A stretch of DNA of 64,000 nucleotides from positions 1-64,000 of the forward strand of contig JAEZVV010000090.1 of NCBI GenBank assembly GCA_023443095.1. The letters run 5' to 3'. This document shows, piece by piece, positions 16,593 to 25,619 of this stretch; position 1 is the first letter of the stretch, and the number at the start of each line of letters is the position of its first letter. The notes under the pieces were generated by a model. The model searched no databases. It was not told where the DNA came from and saw only the letters and a list, made by a program, of their open reading frames with translations. The position numbers and the translations under genes were made by a program. This DNA is from Pseudomonadota bacterium (GTDB taxonomy: Bacteria; Pseudomonadota; Gammaproteobacteria; Burkholderiales; Burkholderiaceae_F).

Positions 16593-17447
16593 CTAGCGGA
16601 AGTCCGTTTCCAGGAATCCTACCCGTTTCACCACGCGATCGAGTTCGATCAGGGTGGCAAGCAGGTCCTTCATGCGGTTCAACGGCACGGCATTGGGCCC
16701 GTCGCTCTTAGCTTCGGCCGGGTTCGGGTGAGTCTCCATGAAGAGCCCCGAGACTCCCGTGGCCACGGCCGCACGTGCCAGAACCGGCACGAACTCGCGC
16801 TGGCCGCCGCTCGAGCTGCCCTGCCCGCCCGGCAGCTGGACCGAGTGGGTGGCGTCGAACACGACCGGGGCCCCGGTTTCCCGCATGATCGCCAGGCTGC
16901 GCATGTCCGAAACCAGGTTGTTGTAGCCGAAGCTCACCCCGCGTTCGCAAGCCATGAAGTTGTCGGTCGGCAGGCCCGCCTCGAGTGCCGCGGCACGGGC
17001 CTTGTCGATCACGTTTTTCATGTCGTGCGGCGCGAGGAACTGGCCCTTCTTGATGTTCACGGGCTTGCCGCTGACGGCGCAGGCGCGGATGAAATCGGTC
17101 TGGCGGCACAGGAAGGCCGGGGTCTGGAGCAGGTCGACCACGCTCGCCACCACCGGAATCTCGGCTTCGGTATGCACGTCGGTGACCACCGGCACGCCGA
17201 TCTGCTTCTTCACCTCGGCCAGGATGCGCAGGCCCTCGTCGAGCCCGAGGCCGCGGAAGCTCGTGCCCGAGCTGCGGTTGGCCTTGTCGAAGCTCGACTT
17301 GTAAATGAAGGGGATGCCGAGTTCGCCCGTGATTTCCTTCAAGCGACCCGCGGTGTCGATCGCGAGTGCTTCGCTTTCGATCACGCAAGGGCCGGCCAGC
17401 AGGAAGAAGGGTCGGTCAAGACCGATATCGAATCCGCAGAGCTTCAT
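16593..17447 (-). CDS. kdsA: 3-deoxy-8-phosphooctulonate synthase
   Basis: KdsA condenses arabinose 5-phosphate with phosphoenolpyruvate to make KDO-8-phosphate for lipopolysaccharide. The 284-residue TIM barrel has LLAGPCVIES, YKSSFDKANRSS, VTDVHT, KKGQFLAPHDM and FDATHSVQLPGG. The start at 17447 overlaps the pyrG stop as ATGA, so the two are translationally coupled. The protein carries Asn26-type non-metal features only ambiguously; the metal class was not decided. Confidence 0.97.
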   Translation of the reverse strand: MKLCGFDIGLDRPFFLLAGPCVIESEALAIDTAGRLKEITGELGIPFIYKSSFDKANRSSGTSFRGLGLDEGLRILAEVKKQIGVPVVTDVHTEAEIPVVASVVDLLQTPAFLCRQTDFIRACAVSGKPVNIKKGQFLAPHDMKNVIDKARAAALEAGLPTDNFMACERGVSFGYNNLVSDMRSLAIMRETGAPVVFDATHSVQLPGGQGSSSGGQREFVPVLARAAVATGVSGLFMETHPNPAEAKSDGPNAVPLNRMKDLLATLIELDRVVKRVGFLETDFR

Positions 17448-19099
17448 TGAGCCGCCTGGGCCAGGCCCTCGTGGTGCGCCACGGCTGCCAGCACATACGC
17501 CTTGAACAGCGGATGGCCGTCGCGCGGAGTGGAAGTGAACTCGGGGTGGAACTGGACACCGAAGAAGAAGCGATGGCCGGGCAGCTCCATCATCTCGGGC
17601 AGGTTCTCGCTCGGCGTACGCGCCGAGATCTTCATGCCGGCGGCCTCGAACAGCGGCACGTAGGCGTTGTTGACCTCGAAGCGGTGACGGTGGCGCTCGT
17701 TGACCGTGTCGCCGTAGATCCGGTGTGCCAGCGTGCCGGGCAGCACCGGAACCTTCTGCGAACCCAGGCGCATGGTGCCGCCGAGATCGGAGTTTTCGCT
17801 GCGGGTCTCGACCTTGCCGGTACGGTCCTGCCACTCGGTGATCAGGGCCACCACCGGGTTCTCGGTCTCGGGATCGAACTCGGTCGAGCTCGCGTCCTTG
17901 AGGCCGCAGACGTGACGGGCGAACTCGATCGTCGCCAGCTGCATGCCCAGGCAGATGCCGAGGTAGGGCACGTCGTGGGTGCGGGCGTATTCGATCGCCT
18001 TGATCTTGCCTTCGGTGCCGCGTTTGCCGAAGCCGCCAGGCACCAGGATCGCGTCGAGGTCGGCCAGCATCGCCGTGCCCTTGGCCTCGATCTCTTCGGC
18101 GTCGATGAACTCGGTCTTGACCCGGGTGCGGGTGTGCAGGCCGGCGTGCGTGAGCGCCTCGTTGAGCGACTTGTACGAGTCGGCGAGGTCGACGTATTTG
18201 CCGATCATGCCGATCTTGACCTCGTGTTCGGGGTGCTCGAGCGCGTAGACCAGACGGGTCCAGACCGACAGATCGGCCGGCTTGGTCTCGAGGCGCAGCT
18301 TGTCGCACACGATCGCGTCGAGCCCCTGCTCGTGCAACATGCCCGGCACCTTGTAGATGGTGTCGGCGTCCCACACCGAGATCACCGAGTCGAGCGGAAC
18401 GTTGCTGAACATCGAGATCTTGGCGCGTTCGTCGTCGGGGATGGGCCGATCGGCACGGCACAGCAGGACGTCGGGATAGATGCCGATCTCGCGCAGCTTC
18501 TGCACGCTGTGCTGGGTCGGCTTGGTCTTGAGTTCGCCCGCCGACGCGATGAAGGGGACCAGCGTCAGGTGGACGAAGCAGGAGTTGCCGCGACCCACGC
18601 GCAGGCTCATCTGGCGCACCGCTTCCATGAAGGGCAGCGATTCGATGTCGCCCACGGTGCCGCCGATCTCGACGATCGCGACATCGGTCTGGCCGTCCCA
18701 CGCGGCCTTGGCGCCACGTTCGATGAAGTCCTGGATCTCGTTGGTGATGTGCGGAATCACCTGCACCGTCTTGCCCAGGTACTCGCCGCGGCGCTCTTTG
18801 CGCAACACGGTTTCGTAGATCTGGCCGGCGGTGAAGTTGTTCGCCTTGCGCATCTTCGAGGAGATGAAGCGCTCGTAGTGGCCGAGGTCGAGGTCGGTCT
18901 CAGCCCCGTCTTCGGTCACGAAAACTTCGCCGTGCTGGAACGGCGACATCGTGCCCGGATCGACGTTGATGTACGGATCGAGCTTGAGCAGGGTGACTTT
19001 GAGTCCGCGCGACTCGAGGATCGCAGCGAGAGAGGCGGCGGCGATACCTTTGCCCAGAGAGGACACCACGCCGCCGGTAACGAAGACGTATTTCGTCAT
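17444..19099 (-). CDS. pyrG: CTP synthase
   Basis: PyrG aminates UTP to CTP using glutamine. The 551-residue protein has the amidoligase domain (FVTGGVVSSLGKG at residues about 6-18, MSPFQHGEVFV, EIGGTVGDIES) and the class I glutamine amidotransferase domain with nucleophile Cys in GICLGMQ and the His-Glu pair in GVQFHPEF near the end. The start at 19099 gives the conserved MTKYVFVTGG; the upstream in-frame ATG at 19126 adds nine non-conserved residues. Coupled to kdsA. Confidence 0.98.
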   Translation of the reverse strand: MTKYVFVTGGVVSSLGKGIAAASLAAILESRGLKVTLLKLDPYINVDPGTMSPFQHGEVFVTEDGAETDLDLGHYERFISSKMRKANNFTAGQIYETVLRKERRGEYLGKTVQVIPHITNEIQDFIERGAKAAWDGQTDVAIVEIGGTVGDIESLPFMEAVRQMSLRVGRGNSCFVHLTLVPFIASAGELKTKPTQHSVQKLREIGIYPDVLLCRADRPIPDDERAKISMFSNVPLDSVISVWDADTIYKVPGMLHEQGLDAIVCDKLRLETKPADLSVWTRLVYALEHPEHEVKIGMIGKYVDLADSYKSLNEALTHAGLHTRTRVKTEFIDAEEIEAKGTAMLADLDAILVPGGFGKRGTEGKIKAIEYARTHDVPYLGICLGMQLATIEFARHVCGLKDASSTEFDPETENPVVALITEWQDRTGKVETRSENSDLGGTMRLGSQKVPVLPGTLAHRIYGDTVNERHRHRFEVNNAYVPLFEAAGMKISARTPSENLPEMMELPGHRFFFGVQFHPEFTSTPRDGHPLFKAYVLAAVAHHEGLAQAAQ

Positions 19100-19249
19100 C
19101 AGTTTTGGCCTCGCTTGCGCGGGCATTACCGGTAAAGCTGAATTATACGGGTGCTTGCCGGTTCCGGCATCCGAGATTCACCCCAGAACCCGGCGCGGCG
19201 ACCGGCGCCGGCGCCGATCGCGCGTTTTCACCAAGGTCTCCGCTTGGGG

Positions 19250-19570
19250 TCAGGGCTTGGCGCTGATCTCGTTCATGCCGCGCAGACGCTGGTTGTGCAG
19301 CTCGATCTGCTGGTTGCAGGCGGCGATCGCCTTGGTCAAGGCGTCGTGCCGATTGGCACAAACCCCCAGGGCCTGCCGGTCGCCCTGCATCAGCGTGATC
19401 AGCTCGCCGTAAGTGATGCCTTCCCGCACCTGCGCAGGCAGCTCGCAGCGGCGGGCGATCTCTTCCGCCGGCTCGCATTTAATCGCCTCGCCCACCACCG
19501 GAACGCTGGTGGTGCAGGCCGCCAGCAAGCCCAGCATGGCTACGCCCAGCCCGATCTGACAGGTTTTCAT
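19250..19570 (-). CDS. Small lipoprotein resembling a phage o-spanin (Rz1/LysC-like)
   Basis: A 106-residue predicted lipoprotein. The signal peptide ends in lipobox LLAAC (Cys19). The mature part has a CEP...RCELPA segment, then YGELITLMQGDRQALGVCANRHDAL and a second helical stretch. The spacing Cys-x-Leu-Pro-Ala, Gly-(Asp/Glu)-Leu, Ala-Leu-x2-Cys-Ala is what I know from Rz1/LysC-type outer-membrane spanin subunits of tailed phages. A very strong ribosome-binding site (GGGGGGAG) precedes the ATG. It lies 9 bases after a TM/coiled-coil gene, the i-spanin arrangement. No phage genes are nearby, so the lytic role is inferred only. Confidence 0.6.
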   Translation of the reverse strand: MKTCQIGLGVAMLGLLAACTTSVPVVGEAIKCEPAEEIARRCELPAQVREGITYGELITLMQGDRQALGVCANRHDALTKAIAACNQQIELHNQRLRGMNEISAKP

Positions 19571-19579
19571 GGCTCCCCC

Positions 19580-20095
19580 CTAGAACGTGGCTTGATTGAG
19601 TACGCGGACAACTTCGTCGATCGGTACCGTTCGTTCGAGGCATTCCAGGCCTTCGGCGCGCTGCTTGAGCGCGGCGGCCTGCGCGTCGAGCTGGGCCTGC
19701 TCGCGCTGCAAGGCGTCGCGCGCCGCTCCGGTGGCCGAGGCCAGCTGCGCTGAGACTTTCTGGCGCTCGAGGTCGGTGACGCGCAGCTGCGACTGCGCCT
19801 TGGCCGCCAGCGAACTCGCGCTCGCCACATTGGCTTCCAGCGTGGATTTCTGCTGCTCGAAGGCGGCGCGCATGGCCACCGCCTTCTGCTCGTAGTCGCT
19901 GGCAAGACTCGCCAGCTGGGTCGCCAGCGCCTGCTTCGTGGTGTCGAGATCCTTCTGCGCCACCTCGCCGGCGGCGCGCACCGACGCCAGTTCGGCGCGC
20001 AGCTTGTCGAGGTTGCCCGAGCCCCACTTGTAGCCGATCCACAGCCCGATCAAGAGCACCACGCCGGCCACCACCCCGTAGATGATCCGCAACAT
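19580..20095 (-). CDS. Membrane-anchored coiled-coil protein, i-spanin (Rz)-like
   Basis: A 171-residue protein with one N-terminal membrane helix (residues about 4-22, IIYGVVAGVVLLIGLWIGY) and a long periplasmic coiled coil rich in Ala, Gln, Glu and Lys (about 30-150). A single Cys lies near residue 151, before a short globular tail. This topology matches the inner-membrane spanin Rz, and the next gene is a matching lipoprotein. Alternatives are a generic coiled-coil envelope protein. The pair is transcribed together, with about 100 bases between it and the CDF gene upstream. Confidence 0.58.
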   Translation of the reverse strand: MLRIIYGVVAGVVLLIGLWIGYKWGSGNLDKLRAELASVRAAGEVAQKDLDTTKQALATQLASLASDYEQKAVAMRAAFEQQKSTLEANVASASSLAAKAQSQLRVTDLERQKVSAQLASATGAARDALQREQAQLDAQAAALKQRAEGLECLERTVPIDEVVRVLNQATF

Positions 20096-20193
20096 CGCCC
20101 TCTCCTGCCCTGGCCACCGGCCCGGGCCCGAATCCAGTATCGATGAAGCGCGGCAGCGGGACGATCAGGCGCGCCCGAAGCGAGCGCGCTTGA

Positions 20194-21153
20194 TCAGGGC
20201 AGCGGCTGGATCGGCACCACGCTCTTGGGAGCGTCGCTGCGTAACCACTCGGGCTGGAGCGTGATGTGGTCGATGCCGAACTCCTTGTGCAGGAGGCGGC
20301 GCGCGTTGTGCAGCACCACCGGCCAGTGTTCGATGTCGTCGACCAACACGTGCGCCGACACCGCGCCCCGCCCCGGCACCATGCACCAGACGTGCAAGTC
20401 GTGCACCGACACGATGCCCGGCACCGCGGCCAGCGCGCGGCCGACCTTGGTGTAGTCGACGCCCTCGGGCACGCCGTCGAGCAGAACCTGGGTGGTCTCG
20501 CGCAGCACGCCGATGGTCGAACGCAGGATCAGGCCGCCCACCAGCATCGAGAGCAGGGGGTCGATGATGGTCGGCCCGCCGTAATAGATGATCACGCCGG
20601 CCGCGATCGCCGCCACCGAGCCCAGCAGGTCACCCATCACGTGGATCAGGGCGGCGCGGGTATTGACGTTGCCCTGCTCGCGCGACAGCGTCCAGGCGAC
20701 GATCACGTTGATCGCCAGCCCGACCCCCGCCACCGCGAACACCATGCCGCCGCGTACCGCTTCCGGCTGCAGGATCCGCCCCACCCCTTCGATGAAGAGC
20801 CAGGCCACCACCGCCAGCATCGCGATCGCATTGACGAAGGCGGCGATCACCTCGGTCCGCGCCAGGCCGAAGGAATGGCGCTCGGACACCGGCCGGCGGG
20901 CGATCCAGTTGGCGGCCAGCGCAAACACCAGGGCTGCCGAGTCGGTCGCCATATGGCCCGCATCGGCCAGCAGCGCGAGCGAGTTGGCCCACAGGCCGCC
21001 GAACAGTTCGACCAGCGCGTAACCGCCGGTGAGGATCACGGCAATCAGCAGGGCGCGCGAACCCGAGGGACTCGACTGATGGGTGTAATGACTGTCGCCG
21101 TGGTCGTGCGCCCCGAGGGCTTGCGCGCCATGATGGTGATGATGGCTGCCCAC
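20194..21153 (-). CDS. Cation diffusion facilitator (Zn/Co/Cd exporter, CzcD/ZitB type)
   Basis: A 319-residue CDF transporter exporting divalent metals by proton antiport. Six membrane helices are visible; the zinc site residues are in LLADAGHMATDS (helix 2, H-x3-D) and IHVMGDLLGS (helix 5, H-x3-D). The C-terminal cytoplasmic domain (from about residue 210) has the VHDLHVW motif. The N-terminus is naturally His-rich (five consecutive His from residue 4, more His at 16-25). The start is GTG at 21153 with GGAGG 7 bases upstream. Confidence 0.94.
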   Translation of the reverse strand: MGSHHHHHGAQALGAHDHGDSHYTHQSSPSGSRALLIAVILTGGYALVELFGGLWANSLALLADAGHMATDSAALVFALAANWIARRPVSERHSFGLARTEVIAAFVNAIAMLAVVAWLFIEGVGRILQPEAVRGGMVFAVAGVGLAINVIVAWTLSREQGNVNTRAALIHVMGDLLGSVAAIAAGVIIYYGGPTIIDPLLSMLVGGLILRSTIGVLRETTQVLLDGVPEGVDYTKVGRALAAVPGIVSVHDLHVWCMVPGRGAVSAHVLVDDIEHWPVVLHNARRLLHKEFGIDHITLQPEWLRSDAPKSVVPIQPLP

Positions 21154-21182
21154 AGGACGCCTCCTTGCTCAACTGAACCGAA

Positions 21183-21824
21183 TTACAGATGCGACAGGTG
21201 CACGTGGCAGCCCGTCTTCAGGCGGACTTCCTCGGCGCTCACGCCCGCCGCCAGTTCGACCGCCATCAGGCCGTCGCGGGTGACATCGAACACACCCAAG
21301 TCCGAGATGATACGGTCGACCACCCCGACACCGGTCAAGGGCAGGGTGCAATTCTGCAATATCTTGTGTTCTCCGCTCTTGGCGCAGTGCTCCATCAGGA
21401 CCACCACGCGCGCGACGCCGGCCACCAGGTCCATCGCCCCGCCCATGCCCTTGACGAGTTTGCCGGGGATCATCCAATTGGCCAGGTCGCCTCGTTCTGA
21501 TACTTGCATCGCCCCCAGGATCGCCAGGTTGACGTGGCCGCCGCGGATCATCGCAAACGAATCCGCGCTCGAGAAAAAGCTCGAACCCGGCAGCGCCGTC
21601 ACCAGTTGCTTGCCGGCGTTGATCAGGTCGGGGTCGACCTCGGCTTCGGTCGGGAAGGGGCCTATGCCCAGCAGGCCGTTTTCCGACTGCAGCATCACGT
21701 CGATGCCGGCCGGGATGAAGTTGGCCACCAGGGTCGGCAGGCCTATGCCCAGGTTCACGTAGAAACCGTCGCGCAGTTCGGTGGCGGCGCGCTGCGCCAT
21801 TGCTTCTCGAGTCCAGGCCATCAT
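21183..21824 (-). CDS. 3-oxoacid CoA-transferase subunit B
   Basis: Subunit B of a family I CoA transferase, 213 residues. It carries the catalytic Glu in QSENGLLG (residues about 47-54) and the GxGGAMDL motif. With subunit A it moves CoA from succinyl-CoA or acetyl-CoA to a 3-oxoacid. Start and upstream stop overlap in an ATGATG context; ATGs at 21824 and 21821 are both possible. The neighbouring thioesterase, SDR and ETF-QO genes suggest ketone-body or aromatic/fatty-acid catabolism; the exact acid is undetermined. Confidence 0.93.
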   Translation of the reverse strand: MMAWTREAMAQRAATELRDGFYVNLGIGLPTLVANFIPAGIDVMLQSENGLLGIGPFPTEAEVDPDLINAGKQLVTALPGSSFFSSADSFAMIRGGHVNLAILGAMQVSERGDLANWMIPGKLVKGMGGAMDLVAGVARVVVLMEHCAKSGEHKILQNCTLPLTGVGVVDRIISDLGVFDVTRDGLMAVELAAGVSAEEVRLKTGCHVHLSHL

Positions 21825-22519
21825 TGGCTCCGCACGGTGCGTTGTTCGATCCGCTTCTCGGGGCTGGCATTGAGCACCAGCCGCTGCACGAAGATGCCCG
21901 GGGTGTGGACCTGGTCCGGATCGATCGCGCCGTTTTCGACGATCAACTCGACTTCGGCCACCGTCACCCGGCCGCACATCGCCGCCATCGGGTTGAAGTT
22001 GCGGGCGGTCTTGCGGAACACGAGGTTGCCCTGGCGGTCGGCCTTCCAGGCCTTGACCAGCGCCACGTCGGCACGGATGCCGCGCTCCATCACGTAGTCG
22101 ACGCCGTCGAACTGGCGCACCTCCTTGCCTTCGGCGACCACCGTGCCAACCCCGGTCTTGGTGAAGAACGCGGGAATCCCGGCGCCGCCGGCGCGCATGC
22201 GCTCGGCCAGAGTGCCCTGCGGCGTGAACTCGAGCTCGAGCTCGCCCGCCAGGTACTGGCGCTCGAACTCCTTGTTTTCGCCCACGTAGGAAGAAACCAT
22301 CTTGCGGATCTGGCGCGTCGCCAGCAGCAGCCCCAGGCCGAAGCCATCGACCCCGGCGTTGTTGCTCACGCAGGTCAGGCCCTTGACGCCGGAATCGCGC
22401 AGCGCCGCGATCAGGGCCTCCGGGATCCCGCACAGGCCGAAACCGCCCACCGCTATCGTCTGGCCGTCTGCTACCACGCCGGCGAGCGCGGCAGCGGCCG
22501 ACGGATACAGCTTGTTCAT
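21821..22519 (-). CDS. 3-oxoacid CoA-transferase subunit A
   Basis: Subunit A of the same CoA transferase, 232 residues. The GGFGLCGIPEALI motif (residues about 24-36) is the family I alpha-subunit signature, followed by SNNAGVDGFGLG and the AAMCGRVTVAEVE segment. The ATG at 22519 has GGAGGAAAA just upstream; a second ATG at 22534 would overlap that site and is less likely. It overlaps subunit B by 4 bases. Confidence 0.93.
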   Translation of the reverse strand: MNKLYPSAAAALAGVVADGQTIAVGGFGLCGIPEALIAALRDSGVKGLTCVSNNAGVDGFGLGLLLATRQIRKMVSSYVGENKEFERQYLAGELELEFTPQGTLAERMRAGGAGIPAFFTKTGVGTVVAEGKEVRQFDGVDYVMERGIRADVALVKAWKADRQGNLVFRKTARNFNPMAAMCGRVTVAEVELIVENGAIDPDQVHTPGIFVQRLVLNASPEKRIEQRTVRSQ

Positions 22520-22553
22520 CGGGTTTTCCTCCAATGGCTAGACATCAGGGATT

Positions 22554-22946
22554 CTACGAAAGCGCCTGCCTCACGACCGCCGGCCACGGCGCCGACCGCT
22601 GGGCCTGGTAGTCGAACCACACCACCACGCTGCGCCCGGTGGCGTAGACCACGCCGGGCTCGTCGCTGCGTTCGATCGAAAGCTGCATCTCCACGCTGCT
22701 GCGCCCAAGCCTGACCACTTCCTGTCTCACCCGCGCGCTGCCCGGGTAGACCATCGCCCGCACGAAGTCGCACGACACATGGGCCAGGATCGGCGCTTCG
22801 CCGCCGAGTTCGGTGGCAAAGCCGAACTGGCTGAACCACTGGATCCGCGCTTCCTCGAAGAGGCGGAAATACACGACGTTGTTGAGATGCCCCAGAGCAT
22901 CCATGTCGCCCCAGCGCAGGGGAATCTCGCAAGTGAAAGTTTTCAT
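22554..22946 (-). CDS. Hotdog-fold acyl-CoA thioesterase (4-hydroxybenzoyl-CoA type)
   Basis: A 130-residue hotdog-fold protein. The RWGDMDALGHLNNVVYFRLFEEAR motif (split: RWGDMDALGH, then NNVVYFRLFEEAR) contains the Asp used in YbgC/4HBT thioesterases. It would hydrolyse an acyl-CoA in the cytoplasm; substrate unknown. It lies between the SDR and CoA-transferase genes on the same strand and is probably cotranscribed with them. Confidence 0.88.
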   Translation of the reverse strand: MKTFTCEIPLRWGDMDALGHLNNVVYFRLFEEARIQWFSQFGFATELGGEAPILAHVSCDFVRAMVYPGSARVRQEVVRLGRSSVEMQLSIERSDEPGVVYATGRSVVVWFDYQAQRSAPWPAVVRQALS

Positions 22947-23014
22947 GTCGGTTCTGAATCGGAAGTCAAAAGAAAGCCGCCGGCAGCGGCGGCTCGTTGC
23001 TTGGCAAGGCGGGC

Positions 23015-23785
23015 CTACATCACCGACAAACCGTCGTCGGCGGCGACAATCGCGCCGTTGATGAACTCGCTTTCGCCCGCGACCAGCAAAAGAAGCAGGC
23101 CGTCGAGGTCGGCCGCGTCGCCGATACGCCGGCGCGGCAGCATCTGGATCAGCTTGCGGCCGGCCTCGGTGTCCCAGTGCTCGTCGTTGATCTCGGTGCG
23201 GATGTAGCCCGGGCAGATCGCGTTGACGTTGATGCCGTAGCGCCCCCATTCGAGCGCCTGGGCACGGGTCATCTGCACCACCGCCGCCTTGCTCATGCAA
23301 TAGAGGCCGATCTGCGGCAGCACCCGCAGCCCCGCCACCGACGCGATGTTAACGATGCGACCGCGGAACTCCGGGCGCGACTTCACGTGCAGCAACATGC
23401 GCGCCGCCACCGCCTGCGCCACGAAGAAGGCGCCGCGGACATTGGTGCCGAAGACGCGATCGAAATCGGCCCGGGTGACGTCGGTGAGCTTGCCCTGGGT
23501 CGAAATGCCGGCGTTGTTGACCAAGATGTCGATCGGCCCGCAGGCCGTCTCGACGTGTTCGACCGCGCCGCGGATCGCGTCGACATCGTCGACATCGATC
23601 TGGACGATGTGCGCCTGCCCGCCGGCGGCCTCGATCTCGGCGCGCAGCTCCTTGAGCCGCTCGAGACGGCGGGCGGCCAGAGCCACGGTGGCGCCGTTGG
23701 CGGCCAGCACGCGGGCAAACTGCGCCCCCAGGCCGCTGCTCGCGCCGGTAACCAGTGCGACTTTCTCTTTCAGATTGGTCTGCAT
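23015..23785 (-). CDS. Short-chain dehydrogenase/reductase
   Basis: A 256-residue classical SDR. NAD(P)-binding TGASSGLG (residues about 14-21), LVNNAGIS, the catalytic Ser in NIASVAG and the YCMSK tyrosine-lysine pair are present, with NAICPGYIRTEIN after. Basic residues (ARR) after strand 2 suggest NADP(H). Probably acts on a 3-hydroxyacyl-CoA or similar, given the CoA genes downstream, but this is inference. It is divergent from the ETF-QO gene. Confidence 0.92.
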   Translation of the reverse strand: MQTNLKEKVALVTGASSGLGAQFARVLAANGATVALAARRLERLKELRAEIEAAGGQAHIVQIDVDDVDAIRGAVEHVETACGPIDILVNNAGISTQGKLTDVTRADFDRVFGTNVRGAFFVAQAVAARMLLHVKSRPEFRGRIVNIASVAGLRVLPQIGLYCMSKAAVVQMTRAQALEWGRYGINVNAICPGYIRTEINDEHWDTEAGRKLIQMLPRRRIGDAADLDGLLLLLVAGESEFINGAIVAADDGLSVM

Positions 23786-23897
23786 CGACCCGACCTCCTT
23801 GTGCCGACCGATCTTCGCATACTGGAAATCCCCGAGTCGATTGCAGTCTCTAATCGACCCACGGACAATCCACCGGACAAACCCTCAAGAGGAAAGA

Positions 23898-25550
23898 ATG
23901 CAAGACCTCCAGCGCGAAGCAATGGAATACGACGTGGTCATCGTCGGCGGCGGCCCGGCGGGCCTGGCGGCCGCGATCCGCCTCAAACAGAAGGCGGCCG
24001 AGGCCGGCGGCGAGATCAGCGTCTGCGTGCTGGAGAAAGGCTCGGAGATCGGCGCCCACATCCTGTCGGGCGCGGTGATGGACCCGATCGCGCTCACCGA
24101 GCTTTTCCCCGACTGGAAGGACCGCGGGGCCCCGCTCAACACCCCGGTCACCGAGGACCGCTTCCTCTTCCTCAAGGAAGGCGGCGCCTCGCGTATGCCC
24201 AACGCCCTCCTGCCCGGCGCCTTGCACAACGATGGCTGCTACATCGTCAGCCTCGGCAACGTGGTGCGCTGGCTGGGCCAGCAGGCCGAAGCCCTGGGCG
24301 TCGACCTCTTCCCCGGTTTTGCCGCGGCCGATATCCTCTACGACGAACAAGGCGCCGTGCGCGGCGTGGCCACGGGCAACCTCGGCGTCGGCAAGGACGG
24401 CCAGCCGACCGGCAACTTCCAGCCTGGCATGGAACTGCTGGGCAAATACACCGTGTTCGCCGAAGGCGCTCGCGGCCACCTCGGCAAGCAGCTGGTCGCC
24501 CAGTATCAGCTGGACGAAGGGCGCGACCCTCAGACCTGGGGCATAGGCATCAAGGAGCTGTGGGAGATCGACCCTGCCCGCCACCAGCCCGGCCTGGTCG
24601 TGCACAGCGCCGGTTGGCCGCTCGACAATAGCACCTACGGCGGCGGCTTCGTCTACCACCTCGAGAACAACCAGGTCGCGATCGGCCTGGTGGTCGGCCT
24701 GGGTTATACCAACCCCTACCTCGAGCCCTTCGAGGAGTTCCAGCGTTACAAGTCGCACCCGGCGATCCGCGGCTTCCTCGAAGGCGGAAAACGCATCTCC
24801 TACGGCGCGCGGGCGATCAACGCCAGCGGCCTGCAAAGCCTGCCAAAGCTCGCCTTCCCGGGCGGCGCCCTGGTCGGCTGCGACGCCGGCTTTCTCAACG
24901 CGCCGCGCATCAAGGGTTCACACGCCGCGATCAAGAGCGGAATGCTGGCGGCCGACGCCATCGCCGCGGCGCTCGCCGCCGGTCGCGCCCACGACGAAGT
25001 GGCCGAATACCCCGCCGCCTTCGAGGCGAGCTGGCTGCACGACGAGCTGCACCGCGCGCGCAACTTCAAGCCCTGGCTCGACAAGGGGCTGATGCTGGGC
25101 GGGCTGATGTTCGGCATCGACCAGATTGTCTTCGGCGGCAAGGCGCCCTGGACCCTGCATCGCAAGCAGGCCGACTTCGAAAAACTCAAGCCCGCGGCCG
25201 AATGCGCGCCGATCGACTACCCCAAGCCCGACGGCAAGATCACGTTCGACAAGCTCTCGTCGGTCTTCCTCTCGGCCACCAACCACGAGGAAAACCAGCC
25301 GGTCCACCTCACGCTCAAGAACGCCGCGGTGCCGGTCACGGTCAACCTGGCCCGCTACGCCGGGCCCGAGGCGCGTTATTGCCCAGCCGGAGTCTACGAG
25401 TTCGTCAGGAACGACGACGGCACCGAGCGTCTGCAGATCAACGCCCAGAACTGCGTGCATTGCAAGACCTGCGACATCAAGGACCCGACCCAGAACATCG
25501 TGTGGGTAGTGCCCGAAGGTGGCGGCGGGCCGAACTACCCGAACATGTAA
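23898..25550 (+). CDS. Electron transfer flavoprotein-ubiquinone oxidoreductase
   Basis: ETF-QO passes electrons from electron transfer flavoprotein to ubiquinone at the inner membrane. The 550-residue protein has an N-terminal FAD site (VVIVGGGPAGLAAAIRL), a second flavin motif around VFAEGARGHL, the ubiquinone/membrane-surface region (SYGARAINASG) and a C-terminal 4Fe-4S ferredoxin domain with CVHCKTCD and an upstream Cys in RYCPAG. Length matches the family. The ATG at 23898 follows AGAGGAAAG. It links the neighbouring acyl-CoA catabolic genes to respiration. Confidence 0.96.
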   Translation: MQDLQREAMEYDVVIVGGGPAGLAAAIRLKQKAAEAGGEISVCVLEKGSEIGAHILSGAVMDPIALTELFPDWKDRGAPLNTPVTEDRFLFLKEGGASRMPNALLPGALHNDGCYIVSLGNVVRWLGQQAEALGVDLFPGFAAADILYDEQGAVRGVATGNLGVGKDGQPTGNFQPGMELLGKYTVFAEGARGHLGKQLVAQYQLDEGRDPQTWGIGIKELWEIDPARHQPGLVVHSAGWPLDNSTYGGGFVYHLENNQVAIGLVVGLGYTNPYLEPFEEFQRYKSHPAIRGFLEGGKRISYGARAINASGLQSLPKLAFPGGALVGCDAGFLNAPRIKGSHAAIKSGMLAADAIAAALAAGRAHDEVAEYPAAFEASWLHDELHRARNFKPWLDKGLMLGGLMFGIDQIVFGGKAPWTLHRKQADFEKLKPAAECAPIDYPKPDGKITFDKLSSVFLSATNHEENQPVHLTLKNAAVPVTVNLARYAGPEARYCPAGVYEFVRNDDGTERLQINAQNCVHCKTCDIKDPTQNIVWVVPEGGGGPNYPNM

Positions 25551-25563
25551 TCGGCCGCGAATG

Positions 25564-25602
25564 AACAAAGGGCCGCATCCCCCAAGGATGCGGCCCTTTG
25601 TT
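25564..25602. terminator. Bidirectional terminator between ETF-QO and argG
   Basis: A perfect 17-bp stem (arms 25564-25580 and 25586-25602, loop cccaa) sits between the converging ETF-QO and argG genes. Arm ends are A-rich on the left and T-rich on the right, so it can stop transcription from either side. Confidence 0.92.
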
Positions 25603-25619
25603 TTGAAGCTGCTACCGGC

